Of a DNA stretch of 64,000 nt, positions 24,618 to 36,148 are shown piece after piece. The DNA is from Salvator merianae (lineage: Eukaryota; Chordata; Lepidosauria; Squamata; Teiidae). The notes under the pieces were generated by a model. It ran no database searches. It saw only the letters and a list, made by a program, of their open reading frames with translations, and had not been told where the DNA came from. The stretch lies in NCBI GenBank assembly GCA_003586115.2, contig QVOM02000029.1, forward strand, positions 29,960,929 to 30,024,928, in the 5' to 3' direction. Numbering within the stretch: position 1 is the stretch's first letter; each line of letters opens with the position of its first letter. The translations under genes were made by a program, and so were the position numbers.

Positions 24618-25478
24618 GCTTCCGTTTTAGAAAATCTGAGATTAGCAGTACGAACTCAGCTTGGATTTACCTCCATTAGGCTTCCAATGGCTGGTCGTTC
24701 AAGTAATATTTGGAACCAAATATTTAATTTTGCAAGATCTCGTCATTCTGGATCCCTGGCATTGGTTTCATCAGATGGAGATGATATAGCCAACCAGAAT
24801 AGTAACAGAGAAACTGAAAGAACCAGCTCCCACCGAAACCTCTTTTCAGTAGAATCTGATGATACAGACACAGAAACGGAGCGTAGAGACATTGCAGGTG
24901 CCGTTGGTGGTGTTGCTGCCTCCTTACCCCAGAAAGTCCCTCCTGCAACAGCAGTGGAAGCGACAGTAGTTTGTGCAACTTCCTCAATTCAGAATACTAG
25001 CTGTGGTACGGACAATGGAAGAGAAACAGCGAGTGTGGAACCTCCAAGTTCTAGTCCAGGACGCCACCAGTTTTCTAGTGCTCTAAGTCGTATGACTCAA
25101 GGATTACGATGGGTACGCTTCACTTTAGGGAGATCAAGTCCAGTAAATCAGAACCAAAGTCCTTTGAGACAGCTTGATAATGGGGTAGATGGAGGAAGAG
25201 ATGAAGATGATGATGTTGAACTACTAATTCCATCTTCTGATGTAGCTTCAGACTTTGATGTGAACGACTGTTCAAGACCTCTTCTTGATCTAACTTCAGA
25301 CCAAGGACAAGGGCTTAGACAGCCATACAGTGCAACGCATAATGGAATACGGTCCTGTAATCGAGATGGCCCCTGTGAGCAGTGTGGAATAGTACATACT
25401 GCCCAGATACCTGACTCTTGCTTAGAAGCAACACTGAAAAGTGAAACTAGCGATGACGAGGCTTTGCTGCTTTGTTAA
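24618..25478 (+). CDS. LRP12: LRP12 exon 7 (rest of cytoplasmic tail and stop)
   Basis: Acceptor TTTTGCAG at 24617; reads in phase 0 from ASVLENLRLAV to the stop TAA at 25476-25478, 286 codons (residues 544-829). Recognisable conserved blocks are LGFTSIRLPMAGRSSNIW, FNFARSRHSGSLALV, LFSVESDDTDTE, SRMTQGLRWVRFTLGRSS, DFDVNDCSRPLLDL and a Cys-containing C-terminal block beginning DGPCEQCGIVHTAQIP and ending SDDEALLLC. Between them lie Ser/Thr-rich, acidic, probably disordered linkers that differ more from mammals. The C-terminal block is shared with LRP3. Adaptor and SARA/RACK1 binding reported for LRP12 would map to this tail. Confidence 0.98.
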   Translation, partial: ASVLENLRLAVRTQLGFTSIRLPMAGRSSNIWNQIFNFARSRHSGSLALVSSDGDDIANQNSNRETERTSSHRNLFSVESDDTDTETERRDIAGAVGGVAASLPQKVPPATAVEATVVCATSSIQNTSCGTDNGRETASVEPPSSSPGRHQFSSALSRMTQGLRWVRFTLGRSSPVNQNQSPLRQLDNGVDGGRDEDDDVELLIPSSDVASDFDVNDCSRPLLDLTSDQGQGLRQPYSATHNGIRSCNRDGPCEQCGIVHTAQIPDSCLEATLKSETSDDEALLLC

Positions 25479-27510
25479 GTATGTTCTGAACAAGTGAAAG
25501 GGTATGCAAGCTGGAGCAATATTGGTGATTGTTTTGTACTTCATAATTAATGAAAAACTAATTTTTCTTTTCAAAAAGAATCCAGGACAAATCATGCTTC
25601 TTAAACACTTGCATGAATGAGTGAATCATCGTCATATGGACAACTAAAACAAGTTTTCCCAGGTCAACCTACATAATGTACATCTGTTGCTCTTTGGTTG
25701 TTCCTTAAAGGTCATTTCTGAGGGCTTTTCCTACAACTTCTCTTTCTACTAGTATTCTTAAAGCCTCTGCAGGGAAACAACTGCAGAGAGAGCGGTCTGT
25801 GCAAGCAAATGAGCTTTATAGAAGCTTGCAATATGTGTGCTTCAAGCTGGTCCGAATATTTGCATTTTAAGCATTACAGAGGCATGCATCTGTAACCAGC
25901 AATTCACTCACACTTTTTAAGTATTAAAGCAGAAAAAAATTAGTGTGATGAGAAGTGACCCTCTGTTTCAGATAGTTTTAACATGATGGTAATTCAGAAC
26001 AGAAGCTTAGCTGCTCAACCACTTTTTTTTTTCTGCCTGCCACTTAATTGCAGGTTGTTAAGCTAGTTTGTAAAGAATATTTATTCCTGTTTGAAATCAG
26101 TCCAGCATATTACTATCAATTTAATTTTAATTTAATATACGCAATGCTGATTATTGTTGAAAACCCCCTTTTTTTTCTTCTTGTGGTTTATAATATATTT
26201 ATCTAATTGTCATCATGGTGAACTTTTCAGAGGGAAGAAAGACTTTCTCCAATACACTATGTATTTTTTTTCTTTTAAAGGTTCAAAGCGGTTAATTTAG
26301 ATAAACTTATGGCAAAAAAATCTTTTGTAGCTTTTATAACATTGACTTTAATAAGTTGGTCTAGTATGGTACAACCAAATAAGGTGTAAAAATTTGAAGT
26401 AATTTTTCATCTGTCTTTGAAGATAGGTATCTGGAGCAATTAAAATATGCATTTAATTCTTGTATATAATGTTTTTTTTAAAGCCGAAATAGGTACATAT
26501 AACTCTAGAAAACATATGCTCCAACTGGTAACAGACCTTCTCCCTTGTAGAGTTTTAAATTTGTTCTAAAGGGATTTGCACTAAAAACATGTTATGGTCT
26601 CTAAAATGCTTAGTGCACAAGCACTATCACTTTAAGTTCTAGTCTCTAATGCAGCAAAGAAATATATATATATATAATATTTCCATGTTCTTGGGTTTTC
26701 TTACTTTCTTCTATTTGTTGCTGAAGTTGAATTTGCTTTACTAATTTCCTATTTATTCATTGTATTTAAAAAACTGGTTTACATGACATCAGTTTGTGCT
26801 TTTTTTAAAAAAATCATTATATTTCAAAGGGGCTTTTTAACATCATATTGTTGGTTCAAAACACAACAGTGTGAAGTAAATATTCATAGTTTCTAGTTTT
26901 GTGACCAACAAGTGTTTGTTGCTACTACCAGATATCAAGAAATCCATCTTTTCAGAAAGTAAAGATTGTCAAGTGCTGTTATATTTATTCTTTGCCAACT
27001 TGAGTAGGCTTAATGATTTAGTATGGAAAATGTATTTGTGTGTGTCTATATGCTATTTATTAAATTTTACATACATTGCTGAATGTCATTTTAAAGCATG
27101 TTTAAAATTTTGTGGATTTCTCATGTGATACTGCCAGAAAAGCTGACAATGTTTTAAGATGTATCAAATTAAAAAACATGATTATGTATTGAGGTACTTC
27201 TTAAAGAGAAACCTGAAAGTCAGTTTTCTTTCTTTGTGTTTTTAGTTAAAAACACAAGTAGAAAACATGGTATAAAATCAAAATGAGGCATTTCTCAGAG
27301 ATGTTGTAAGGCAGGATGCAATTTTGCTGCTGAGATAATGACATGAATATCCCTTAGGACTATATACAGTGAACTTCAACTTTTCATAGGTACAGGAGAA
27401 AGTCATCAAAAGTAATACAGATTTCAGTTGCACTAGAACAAATTTCAACCCATGATTTATTTTTGTTCATTCAATTTATGTTTCACTGAATAAAGAATAA
27501 GGAAATCACA
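25479..27510 (+). other. Probable LRP12 3' UTR
   Basis: About 2 kb of AT-rich sequence without interspersed repeats follows the stop, in contrast to the repeat-rich introns, which suits a conserved 3' UTR. Candidate poly(A) signals are ATTAAA at 25923, 27059 and 27168, and the only AATAAA at 27489. An (AT)n run lies at about 26662-26677. The end is inferred, not observed. Confidence 0.6.
27489..27494 (+). terminator. Candidate LRP12 polyadenylation signal AATAAA
   Basis: Only canonical AATAAA between the LRP12 stop codon and the start of the repeat-bearing intergenic sequence, about 2.0 kb after the stop. No transcript evidence; upstream ATTAAA variants could be used instead or as well. Confidence 0.4.
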
Positions 27511-28521
27511 ATTACAAAGCATTAGTCCTAATACAATTTTTAACCTTTAACAGCACCATAACATATACTGTGAATACTAAAAGTTTTAAAACCTACTGGC
27601 CTAAATCCTCACCCACAAAATCTCATCTCTTATCATCATTGCTGCTGTTGTTGTCTAAGCATTGGTAAAAAACTACATTCCAAACAGCCTGAGACAAAAT
27701 CACATAGATGTTAAAGTCGGTGTCCATCAGCCTTGTTTGATACTCAGGGAACAACTGCAGAAAAAAATGTTTTCTGGTTTCATCCTTCTGACTTCTACTG
27801 GAGGGACGTACAAAAATGAAGCTGTCATACGAAGACCAGCATAATAGGCAAGCTTATATGGGTAAGGCTTCTTTGTTTGATTGACTGATTGATTAATTTA
27901 TACCCCACCTCAGTGCTCTAAGGCCTCAAAGTGACTTATAAATTAAAATGTAAACAATAACATTCAGAATCTAAAAATGACAATAAAAACACCATAGGAC
28001 AGCTCTAGTTATTGACATTCACAAACTGCAAAAACAGCACTTTGAACTAAAACTGGGAACAGCTGTCAGTTTCTCTAATCCACAAACCAACTGAGCTCCT
28101 GTTGTAACTAAGGTTGAATCCACACGCCCACCAGTATTTCAGACTAGACATGGATGCTCTAGTCCAGAATAAGCAATCCATCCCGAGCTGGAGTGCATTG
28201 CTCCTGGCATGGAATAAGGCAGTCTGCTTTGGGGTAGCCTGTCCCACACCAGCTTTGAAGTTCACACCAACTTTGGAGCTAGCGCAAGGTGCTTCTGAAT
28301 GCTCTGAATGCCAGGAACAAAAGTTCCTTGCCTTCGGTAACTTCCTGGGCGCCCATTTCAGTGGCGCACCTTGTTGCACCACCAAAGCGGGTCCCCATGG
28401 CATATCAGATCACATAAACATGCTGTCTACATGCCTACATGATCCAGTATACACCCCTTAGTATGCCGGTAGACTTCAAAAAAGAGGTCTACCAGTAGAT
28501 CAGGATACCGTTGTAGGTCTC

Positions 28522-28708
28522 CTAGGCCCTTTCTGCACTTGGCCTTATTGTGGATGATATCCCAGAATAGGGACCTGCTATGCACATGCTAGTGCAAACT
28601 GTGAAAGGTCTTGCCCAGGGCCTACCATAGTCTGCACTAGCATGCAGATGGCAGGCCCCTATTCTGAGATACAATCTGGAATAAGTCGAAGTGCAGAAAG
28701 GTCCCTAG
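28522..28708. mobile_element. 187-bp fold-back element (MITE)
   Basis: Left end CTAGGCCCTTTCTGCACTTG; the right end reverse-complemented reads CTAGGGACCTTTCTGCACTT, so the inverted ends match over about 27 bp with small differences. Inside, CCAGAATAGGGACCTGC pairs with GCAGGCCCCTATTCTG, so most of the unit folds on itself. No clear target duplication. Confidence 0.65.
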
Positions 28709-29249
28709 TCTGGTCTACACTCCATCCTGTGCAGACAGAGCATACTAGGGGCATGGATCTTCTCTGGGCCACTCTAAGGTGCAGACAAAGAGGTCCAGTA
28801 ATAGACCATGGTCTGGTCTACCAGCAAGTATGGAAAGACCCTGATTTAAGAATCGGTGGCCCTAACTAGGTATGTGTTGTTTAATTCAGCTGTAGCTTTC
28901 CCATCCTGGAAAGTTCAGCTGTGTGCCAGTTCAAACTGGTGCAAACTACTGAGTACAAGGAAAGAGGGGCTTGGTGTAAAGCAGTAATAGATTACCCTTT
29001 CTGGTATTGGGAGAAGCAGAAGCTTTAGAATTGTTGATTCTTTGGTAATCAAGAGCAGTCTGTAAGGGCTTGTCATACCTTCCAGACAGGTTCATGCCCA
29101 AATCATGTGAGCTCATCTGCATTTCACAGACTTCACAGTAGGAAATCTTACCTTAACTGGACACAAGATAAGCTGCATCCACACTCCTGTAAAAATGGGC
29201 TCAAAAGCAGCTTAGAGTTATTTGCGTTTGGCAGGTAGTGTTCCATCCC

Positions 29250-29308
29250 ACCTCTAATCCACTTCAAAGTCAAAAATACACTTTTGTCCTTGAAGTTGGA
29301 TTAGAGGT
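29250..29308. repeat. Hairpin inside a DNA-element relic
   Basis: ACCTCTAATCCACTTCAA (29250-29267) is followed after about 20 bases by its near-perfect reverse complement (29290-29308). It resembles the inner hairpins of the fold-back elements listed elsewhere, but the outer borders of this relic are unclear. Confidence 0.6.
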
Positions 29309-29611
29309 AGCATGCTCCCAATGATGGCCCCTCTCTCCCTGAACTGGTTCCAGAAGAACTACTTTGCCCGAGGTGAGTGGAGAAGAAAGAACAAGCTGGA
29401 AAGATCTTCCATCAGCTCCCAGGGATAGTTGGATTTCATGCAGTGTGAATGTTTGTTATGTAAACCACTCTGGGACCTCACACATACTTTCCAGGAGCAT
29501 GGCACATGCAGTGTCTAGCTTAATGTGAATACTGGGCAATATTTGCATAAATCTTGAGCAAACAGTACATGATAGAGTAAAGGCTTTGGGTGCATCTGTG
29601 CCACAGAAATT

Positions 29612-29799
29612 GTTCTAGTTGGGGTACTACTGAAATGGCCAACTCTTGGTTAACTGCATGGGCAACTTCTATGCAGTTTTCTTGGCAGGGATAGAGAAGT
29701 GGTTTGCCATTGCCTACTTCTGGGGAGAGGCTGGAAATCGAACCAGTAACCCTCTGCTTTCCAGGCAGTGTGCTTTACTACTGAGCTACAGCCACTCCT
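29612..29799 (-). mobile_element. tRNA-derived SINE (Sauria-like), antisense
   Basis: On the minus strand it begins GGAGTGGCTGTAGCTCAGTA, an A box like tRNA-Ala, then a B box GGTTCGATTTCC, then GGCAATGGCAAACCACTTCT and AAGAAAACTGCATAG, a body shared with three other copies in the window. The tail resembles the Bov-B 3' end. Sauria SINEs are described as tRNA-headed with a Bov-B tail; the family name is inferred from that. Confidence 0.7.
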
Positions 29800-31396
29800 T
29801 ATGCCACAGAGATTAAAAAGCTTTAAATTTTTGCAAAGTAGGATTTCTTGGTTGAACTAAGGCCTCTCTTTATGGATTTAAACAAATCACATTTCTTCGT
29901 AACAGTGTGTTACAACAAGAATGGCTTATGTGGGAATTCAGTGTTCCCAGCTGGCATGACAGATTATTGTGAATATAGGATTGCAGTGCAGCATCACCAG
30001 GGAGTAAAGAGTTATCTATTCCAGCCATAGGAGCTGAGGTCAGCATGAAATACAAATACAAAAATCTTCACAGTTTAGTGCAATTTTAATTCAAAACTGA
30101 CCATAGGAGAATCAAAATAATCTCTAAAGTATGACAACTTTACAGGGTAAATGGGCATTTGTTGGTTTGTAACAGGTGTTTTATACCATGCAGAAATTTA
30201 GCAAATAAATGTTTCCTCTTCTGAATGTTGGGCAGATCAGTTGGGGGATCTTATGTATAGGATCATGTTATTAGAACCCCAGTGCAAACAGATTAACTGC
30301 AATATTATAATTGCTCAGAAGTATGAAGGTCTATCAAGTGACTCTTTGCATGGAATGACCAATTCATATCATTGCCATGCTGTCAGTAGTGAGCTGAGCA
30401 CACCATCTCCTGTTTCCTCCAGTTGTCTAAATCTGTAGGATTAGATTACTGGGTATGTGTAATAATGACAAAAGAACTGCATATTATATATGTATAAGAA
30501 AAAAATTGCATTGGATTGCAGTGGAATGTTACAGTTGGATATAATTGACGATGGCAAGATGCTTTCTGGCCTAGGTAAAAAAAGTGTATCTTTAGTCACT
30601 GAAATACACGTAATAATGAAAAAATCACTCTACAACCTGGGAGCCACTAGAGAGAAAACTTTTGTGCAGCAGCACCTCCCCAATAGATCTTAATACCTAG
30701 GCAAGTCTATGCAGTAGAAAGTACTTTCAAAAAATGGCTGGAATCAGTATAGTTGGGGTCTATGTCCTTGCCTGGAGAAGCTCCTTTAATGAGATCAGAG
30801 TTTTTACACCTTTAATAGCTATTTATAAGAGAATTGCAGCAGGTATAATACAGGCAGTACTGGCTAAAATGTCCTCTTTGCACAACTATTAAAGATGCAG
30901 AAATCCTAACCTGAAGTCCCTGTTGCAACTCCAGTGTTGATCAAATCGAGGCTTACTTGAATCATGTATAAACAAGTAGAGCTCCAGATGTTTTGAACTC
31001 TATGGTCAAAAGTAAGGGAATAAGGGGCAACTTAGTCCTGACATTGCAAAAAGGAAACCCTCGTAGAATAGACAGGGAAAGGGACATTATATTTGTTCTT
31101 CTTCCCCAAACATCCTCACGTTCCTCGTGGAATAATAATAATAGCTTGGTTCTGGGACAGGAGCAATTCTAGGAAGCTGCAAAACTGATTGCAGAGATGT
31201 TGGAACTGGCGTTCGGTCACGCTTTGCCCAAAAAAATGGCCAGAAAAGTAAGAGTTAAGCACTTATAATCTTAGCCTGGAAGTTACATGTGACTGTAGGG
31301 CAGGTCTAGGGGTAGGCAGGGTCATTCGGGAGGGAAACCTTAAATTTGCTGTTGCAGCAGCTAAGCTGCCTGCCGCCGCTAGGTACGTTACACTTG

Positions 31397-31402
31397 GTTA
31401 AC
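31397..31402. promoter_or_regulatory. GTTAAC motif upstream of DPYS start (possible HNF1 half-site)
   Basis: A GTTAAC palindrome lies 62 bp upstream of the DPYS ATG, in CTTGGTTAACGTGG. HNF1 sites contain GTTAAT/GTTAAC half-sites and DPYS is a liver and kidney gene, so a role is conceivable. A single six-base motif is weak evidence. No TATA box is evident. Confidence 0.2.
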
Positions 31403-31463
31403 GTGGGGAAGGAGTCAGAGAAAACTTCAGGACGGGGAGCAGAAAAGGGCACCAAAAAAAGGC

Positions 31464-31715
31464 ATGCAGAAGATTTTGATCAAAGGTGGAAGAGTCGTGA
31501 ACGACGACTGCTCCCAAGTGGCTGATGTGTATGTGGAGGATGGGGTCGTGAAGGCTGTAGGGCCGAACCTTCAGGCTCCCGCCCAGCCTGCTGGGATCCA
31601 GGTGATAGATGCTTCCGACAAGTTGGTCCTTCCTGGCGGCATCGACCCCCACACGCACATGCAGTTCCCTTTCATGGGCACTCAGTCGAAAGATGACTTT
31701 TACCAAGGCACCAAG
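31464..31715 (+). CDS. DPYS: DPYS (dihydropyrimidinase) coding exon 1
   Basis: Starts at the first ATG of the matching frame and ends at AAG|GTAACT (31716): 84 codons, phase 0. DPYS is a zinc-dependent cyclic amidohydrolase of the cytosol. It opens dihydrouracil and dihydrothymine to N-carbamoyl-beta-alanine and N-carbamoyl-beta-aminoisobutyrate, step two of pyrimidine catabolism. Seen here: the N-terminal beta strands ([12 protein letters not shown]), [28 protein letters not shown] with the two metal-binding histidines His63 and His65, and the loop ending YQGTK. The N terminus is about four residues shorter than remembered mammalian DPYS. CRMP/DPYSL paralogues lack the HTH metal pair and are excluded. 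The exon lies about 4 kb after LRP12 on the same strand. Confidence 0.97.
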
Positions 31716-32194
31716 GTAACTCGCTTTTGTTAAAGAAAAAGAAGATCCCGTAGGGGGATGCTCCTTAGGGCTATGGATGCGGTAGAAAGCCACAGCTAAA
31801 GTTTGGTGGCATCTAAGCTTGGCTAACTCCCCCGCCCCCGGGAACCTGATGGCACCTTCCAAGCTTCGCACTGCAGCGCCCTTAAACCTCATCGATCGAT
31901 TGAGAGAGTAGACCTAGGTGGATTTGGGAGAGGTCACGACGCCGCGTGGGGGGGGGTAGTAGCTCTGTGGGGTTTGTCTAATTTATCCGATAGGAGTAGA
32001 ACGCTTGGTTCAGATGTACAGCCTAGGGCAAAATCATGCAATGCATCCCCATTCTAGTCGGTCAGGGCACTTCACACTAAAAACTGCAGCCCCACTTGCA
32101 ATCATTAAAACTTAACTTTTGTAAAGTCTGCCTGAGAGGGGAACTCAGTTAAACAAATTCTGCTATGTAGGAGAAGATGGTAATGGGAAGAGAC

Positions 32195-32567
32195 TTGGGG
32201 CCAGTTGGCACTTGTTGCTAGCAAGCGTCAAGCATGCTTGCTTACCAAGTGCTTCTGCACTTTGCAGAGGCCTGAGTAGCTGGGAGTGGGCCACAGCTGC
32301 TCCCCATCGCAAGTAACTGTGGAGCACTAATTTGTGCTCCGTAGCCTTACCAGGAGCTGGTATCCAGCGTCTGGTAAGGTGCGTTCACACCTACCTGCCA
32401 TCGCAGCAACCAGACAGTGCAATTATCTAATTGCGCATGTGTGCCTATGTGCTGCATGGCCCTGCCAGTTGCCATGGCTGCCCCCAGATGCTTCCCGGCT
32501 ACTGCCATGGTCAGGATGGGGCACGGCTACTGGCATTTGCACCATGAATGCCAGTAGCCTTCTTCAG
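32195..32567 (+). mobile_element. Multi-hairpin fold-back element, family 'arm-variable', copy D
   Basis: Collinear with the elements at 41433, 48861 and 57546 but lacking the right terminus. Hairpin 1 is GCACTTG..GCTAGCAAGC with GCTTGCTTACCAAGTGC. The middle hairpin is CTGTGGAGCAC (from about 32317) with GTGCTCCGTAG (to 32344). A later one is GGCTACTGGCAT with ATGCCAGTAGCC (about 32525-32559). Arms are self-complementary here yet differ from those at the same place in the other copies. Confidence 0.65.
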
Positions 32568-32919
32568 GTGAGTAACCAGGACCCCTCAGTCCTAGCTGCT
32601 GTCAACCATCACTCACTCAAGTGTGTTTCTGGTAGTGTTGCTAATTTTGTTAACACGGTCTCTCTCTCTGCTGTGTGGCAGGGTGTTAGGCAGGAAAGCA
32701 GGGCTGCTCAGCATATGGTCCTCCAGATGTTTTTGGACGGCAACTCCCTGCCTTCTGCACTAGCCCCCGGAGTGGAATGCTGGAGTTATAGTTCAAGAAC
32801 ATCTGGGAGGATGCAAGCTTAGGAGCCTTGCAGTAAAAATTGGCCCCAGGTTTGTTGCCCAGGAAATGAATAGATAAGAAAAAGTGTCTGATTCTTCATA
32901 CCTCTCATGTGCTGCTGCT

Positions 32920-33085
32920 GTTGTTGAGTCATTCAGTCATGTCCAACTGGTTGTGACCCCATGGATCCCTTTGTGTTGCCTACTGTCTCTCAACATTTTC
33001 CCATGCTTACATTCGTTGCTTCCATGACACCATCTACCCATCTCGCCACCTTCTCCTTTTGCCTTCAATCTTTCCCAGCTTCAGG
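32920..33085 (-). mobile_element. Bov-B LINE 3' end, antisense
   Basis: Begins TGTTGTTGAGTCATTCAGTC and contains TTGTGACCCCATGG, CCATGACACCATCTACCCATCTC and CTTCTCCTTTTGCCTTCAATCTTTCCCA, which parallels the antisense copy at 7675-7855 segment by segment. About 165 bp of the 3' end only. Confidence 0.85.
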
Positions 33086-33349
33086 TTCTTTTAATTTTGT
33101 ATTATTTGTATTCATATACCACTCTTCACCCTGAATCTAATGGTAATGCTAATGGTAGATGAGACACTTTTAAGACTATAATTTTGTTGAAGCCCATATT
33201 AAAATTGCCCTCATTGCCTTACATTAAAAGCTACAGCTACCACATATGAAAACACATTGGTCTCTACCACTTCTAAGAGATAGAGTGTGGGAATCAATTT
33301 GGGATGCTCCAGAAAGAATTTTGAGATAAAATTCTTCTGTACCAGTAAT

Positions 33350-33550
33350 GGGAGTGACTGTAGCTCAGTGACAGAACAAACTGCCTGGAAAGCAGAGGGT
33401 TGCAGGTTCGATCCCCAGCCTCTCCCCGAAGTAGGCAATGGCAAACCACTTCTGCATCTTTGCCAAGAAAACTGCATAGACATGCACATGGAGGTTGCCA
33501 TGCAATCAACCTGCAATTTGCCACAACTCAGTGGTACCTGACAGTGCCAG
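33350..33550 (+). mobile_element. tRNA-derived SINE (Sauria-like), sense
   Basis: Head GGGAGTGACTGTAGCTCAGTG (A box), B box GGTTCGATCCC, then GGCAATGGCAAACCACTTCT, AAGAAAACTGCATAG and a Bov-B-like tail ending near CTCAGTGGTACCTGACAG. Best preserved of the four copies in this window. Not a tRNA gene: the tRNA part lacks a complete cloverleaf and continues into the SINE body. Confidence 0.75.
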
Positions 33551-34284
33551 TAATCAAGTATGTACAAGCAGTAACGCAATATCCAGTCTTTCACATGTCT
33601 GCAGCTGAACTCCCTGTGGCGGAAGACTATTTAGCAAGCTGCCCCAAAAGAGAGGGAGGATGAGCATTAGTGCACCCCAGAGTATCTGTGCTTTCTTGTT
33701 CCTTTTCAAAGAGCAATCACCACTATTCCACGGTCAGTAGTGGCTGGTGTCTATTGTGGGACATAGGGCATGGTGATATCACAGGTCAGAAAGCGCAATG
33801 CTTATGGTAGACACTTTTAAGACTACAATTTTATTGAAGCCCACATCAAAATTGCCCTCATTGAATTCAGTACATGATGCACACAATAGCCAGCCGTGAG
33901 CTGAAATATGTATAAATGAAAAAATGAGAGTAGAACCTTGTTCTGAATTAGTGGGTGTTGAGGGCGCTGTCCATGTTGCCCTTTGGGGTCAGCTGCCCAT
34001 GCACACCACTCTTTTGAAAGGCTTTACCTGTTTGCTTGGAATTTCTCTTTCAGTGCAGCAGAAGGAAATTTTAGAGAGACATAAACCTGTGGGGGCAACT
34101 GCTGTTTCTGCTTGCTTGTTCTTTTTAGATGACAGAACAAGAAAGGTTGTACAAAAGATTTCCTTTCTGTTTTGGACTTCGTCTTTCCATTAATCTGCCT
34201 GTTAGACCTCTAAACTAAGCTTGTGTTACACTATGATTTGGTTCTCGGCAATCACTGGCTAGTACAAAACTATGTTATGCAACT

Positions 34285-34745
34285 CAGAATGGATCCACAC
34301 TTACCTGACTGGTATGGTATAATAATACCACACCAGGCTGGTCAGATTGAAGTGTTATGATGACCATTTGCACTACAAGTGCTGGATTAGCTCCATACCT
34401 GACCAGAAGTTCTCACAGTGCAAATGGCCTTCCCGGATCATCACTGCAGAGTCTGAACTGGCATCCAGTGCAAGTTCAGACATTACCATAGCAGTCTGGA
34501 CGCTGTAAATGACTGTGCAGCCGCAGTGACACAGCCCACACGCCCTTGCCACGCAGCACCAGGAAGAGGTGCAGACCCACCTTCCCAGGATTGATCCAGT
34601 CCCTGCTTATCAGTCTGTGGTCTACTGCTGAGTTGTCCACTTCTGGATCTCTCTGGTGAGGTGTTAGGCAACTCCAGGTGAGCTGCAGCTGTCTTCGTGT
34701 GCAGATGGAGCTGACCAGCAAGCGGATAGGACACTCCAGCTGGTA
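34285..34745 (-). mobile_element. Multi-hairpin fold-back element, family 'arm-variable', copy E
   Basis: Begins with ATCCACACTTACC, then the variable terminal hairpin CTGACTGGTATGGTAT (34305-34320) / ACCAGGCTGGTCAG (to 34345), then GACCATTTGCACTAC as in copy C and a series of weaker hairpins. Opposite in orientation to copies B, C and D. The right border is uncertain. Confidence 0.5.
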
Positions 34746-35986
34746 ACGATGAAAAGGATCTAATTGTCCTCTATAGAAGACTGGGAGTTAAGGACACCGT
34801 AAATATTAGTCTACTAGTATAAACTCAGTGGCACTGCAGAAATAATCCAATCAACTAGGGAAGGCAGAGGTACTGTGAAGAGGAGGCCCGGTCTACCTAT
34901 GTTAACTCAATGTCAACTCAGAAGCCAGATCACATTACTGGGATGTACAAAACATTGTTTAAATACTTCATAAAACATTCAAAACAATCCCATGCCCATG
35001 AGTGGGGAACAGAGTTTGCTAGGTGGAATACCTTGCAGATTCCCCTTAGATGTAGGTGAGGGTTTTACCTTGGCTGACCTGTTTCTTTTCTGCCCTTCCA
35101 GTTATCTCAGAGTCTGAGGGAGCAGGGCCAAGGATTATTGCACCACAACAGACTGTAGAGAGCTGGCATAGGCCAAATTAAACTCAAACAAGTGCCAAAC
35201 CTTGTCCTTTTTGCTGATGACATCAACATATGTGTGACCCTCAGGCTCTGAAAAAGCCGGAGAGGCAATGAAAGAGCAGAGGAGCTAGAGTAAGCCCCCC
35301 ACTTTCCATCTAGCAAATTCCAGTCCCCACTTCGGGTTGTGAAGGCATTTTCATTTCATAAAACATTCAGGACACCAGTCTGCATACCCTTACACATAGC
35401 TGAAAATTTCTGCGATAACATTAAACAAGCAAAGTGGCATTTTACCAGCCAAGTAAAAGCCAAAGGACATCACATAAAACCATATTACACAAGATATAAC
35501 TGTATACCAGTCAAATAATTGAAATATGTCCTAATACAAACACTTTGAAAAAGCATTTACCACATGTTTGAAGAACTTTTTTATCCTCCAAGAACTGAAA
35601 GACTACAGGCCAGCCAAATGGAACATTTCTTCCCAGTTCTTTAGACTTTACTGAATGATGAATATTATTCCTCAAATTCTGCAGCCTGAAAAATAGGATA
35701 TTTTTACCATATTTACCTGTATTGTCATCTATTTCTTCTTAGCAGCCGGAGTTGGGGAAAGTACTTGTATGATATTTCATTTGGTCTCTAAGTAGAAGTA
35801 TCACCCTAACGATGGTTTTGAACTGCTTTTTCTAACAGACCAGTGTAACTATTACTGCCTTCTTCTTCATGAAGGCAGGTAGCAAAACTAACAAGACTCA
35901 CTTTAATGATTAGCAAGTTTATTTTATATGAAGGTTAGCTGAGCAACAGGTCACTTCGTCAGATGTGCAAAGAGTTACTCTAAATT

Positions 35987-36148
35987 CAGCAGCAGCCAGT
36001 CGCTTTAAGGGCGGGTGTTTAGAACCTTTGGGAAGGGGGCGATCACTGTTTGCAGGGCCTCCAGGCCTCCCCGGAGGCCCCATGAACAGTGATTGCCTCC
36101 TTCCTGTGGGTTCTGAACACCCACCCTTAAAGTTATCAGACGCTGCTG
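35987..36148. mobile_element. hAT-type MITE with CAGC ends (copy 2 of 3)
   Basis: 162 bp, exact 8-bp target duplication TCTAAATT at 35979-35986 and 36149-36156. The ends CAGCAGC..CTTTAAGGGCGGGTGTT and, on the other strand, CAGCAGC..CTTTAAGGGTGGGTGTTC make the whole unit an imperfect palindrome around GGAGGCC. Same end sequence and duplication length as the copies at 3008 and 61640. No coding capacity. Confidence 0.9.

Larger units (their letters stand above)
1..27510 (+). other. LRP12: LRP12 locus, exons 2-7 with introns and 3' UTR (exon 1 outside window)
   Basis: Six exons join in frame through GT-AG introns to 829 codons plus stop. Counting the Gly split across the exon 1/2 junction as residue 1, the protein has CUB 1 (about 21-132), LDLa 1 (140-174), LDLa 2 (188-226), CUB 2 (231-344), LDLa 3-5 (about 347-382, 385-420, 423-457), one hydrophobic membrane segment (465-486) and a cytoplasmic tail (487-829). 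Domain order and near-identical stretches identify low-density-lipoprotein receptor-related protein 12 (ST7). This is a type I membrane protein thought to act in endocytosis and signalling adaptor binding. The human protein is 859 residues as I remember it, so only the signal-peptide exon is missing here. The LRP3/LRP10 paralogues are the alternative, but the sequence is much closer to LRP12. Confidence 0.96.
27511..31463. other. LRP12-DPYS intergenic region
   Basis: About 4 kb. It holds a SINE/L2-like tail (about 27880-27985, TTTATACCCCACCTCAGTGC with a (GATT)n edge), a series of fold-back DNA-element relics (28100-28870), a hairpin at 29250-29308, an antisense tRNA-SINE (29612-29799), and unclassified sequence up to the DPYS start. 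The DPYS promoter must lie at the right end. Confidence 0.65.

Noticed and set aside
27059..27173. ATTAAA motifs as the main LRP12 poly(A) signal
   Set aside because: Possible but weaker than AATAAA at 27489; without transcript ends no choice can be made, so only the canonical one is listed as a feature.
31398..31892. 164-codon open frame antisense to DPYS exon 1
   Set aside because: A shadow of the conserved DPYS exon on the other strand; it has no domain and crosses the exon donor.
33350..33430. A- and B-box sequence resembling a tRNA-Ala gene
   Set aside because: The tRNA-like part is the head of a SINE that also occurs at 29612, 40317 and 45255; acceptor stem pairing is incomplete and the sequence runs on into the SINE body.
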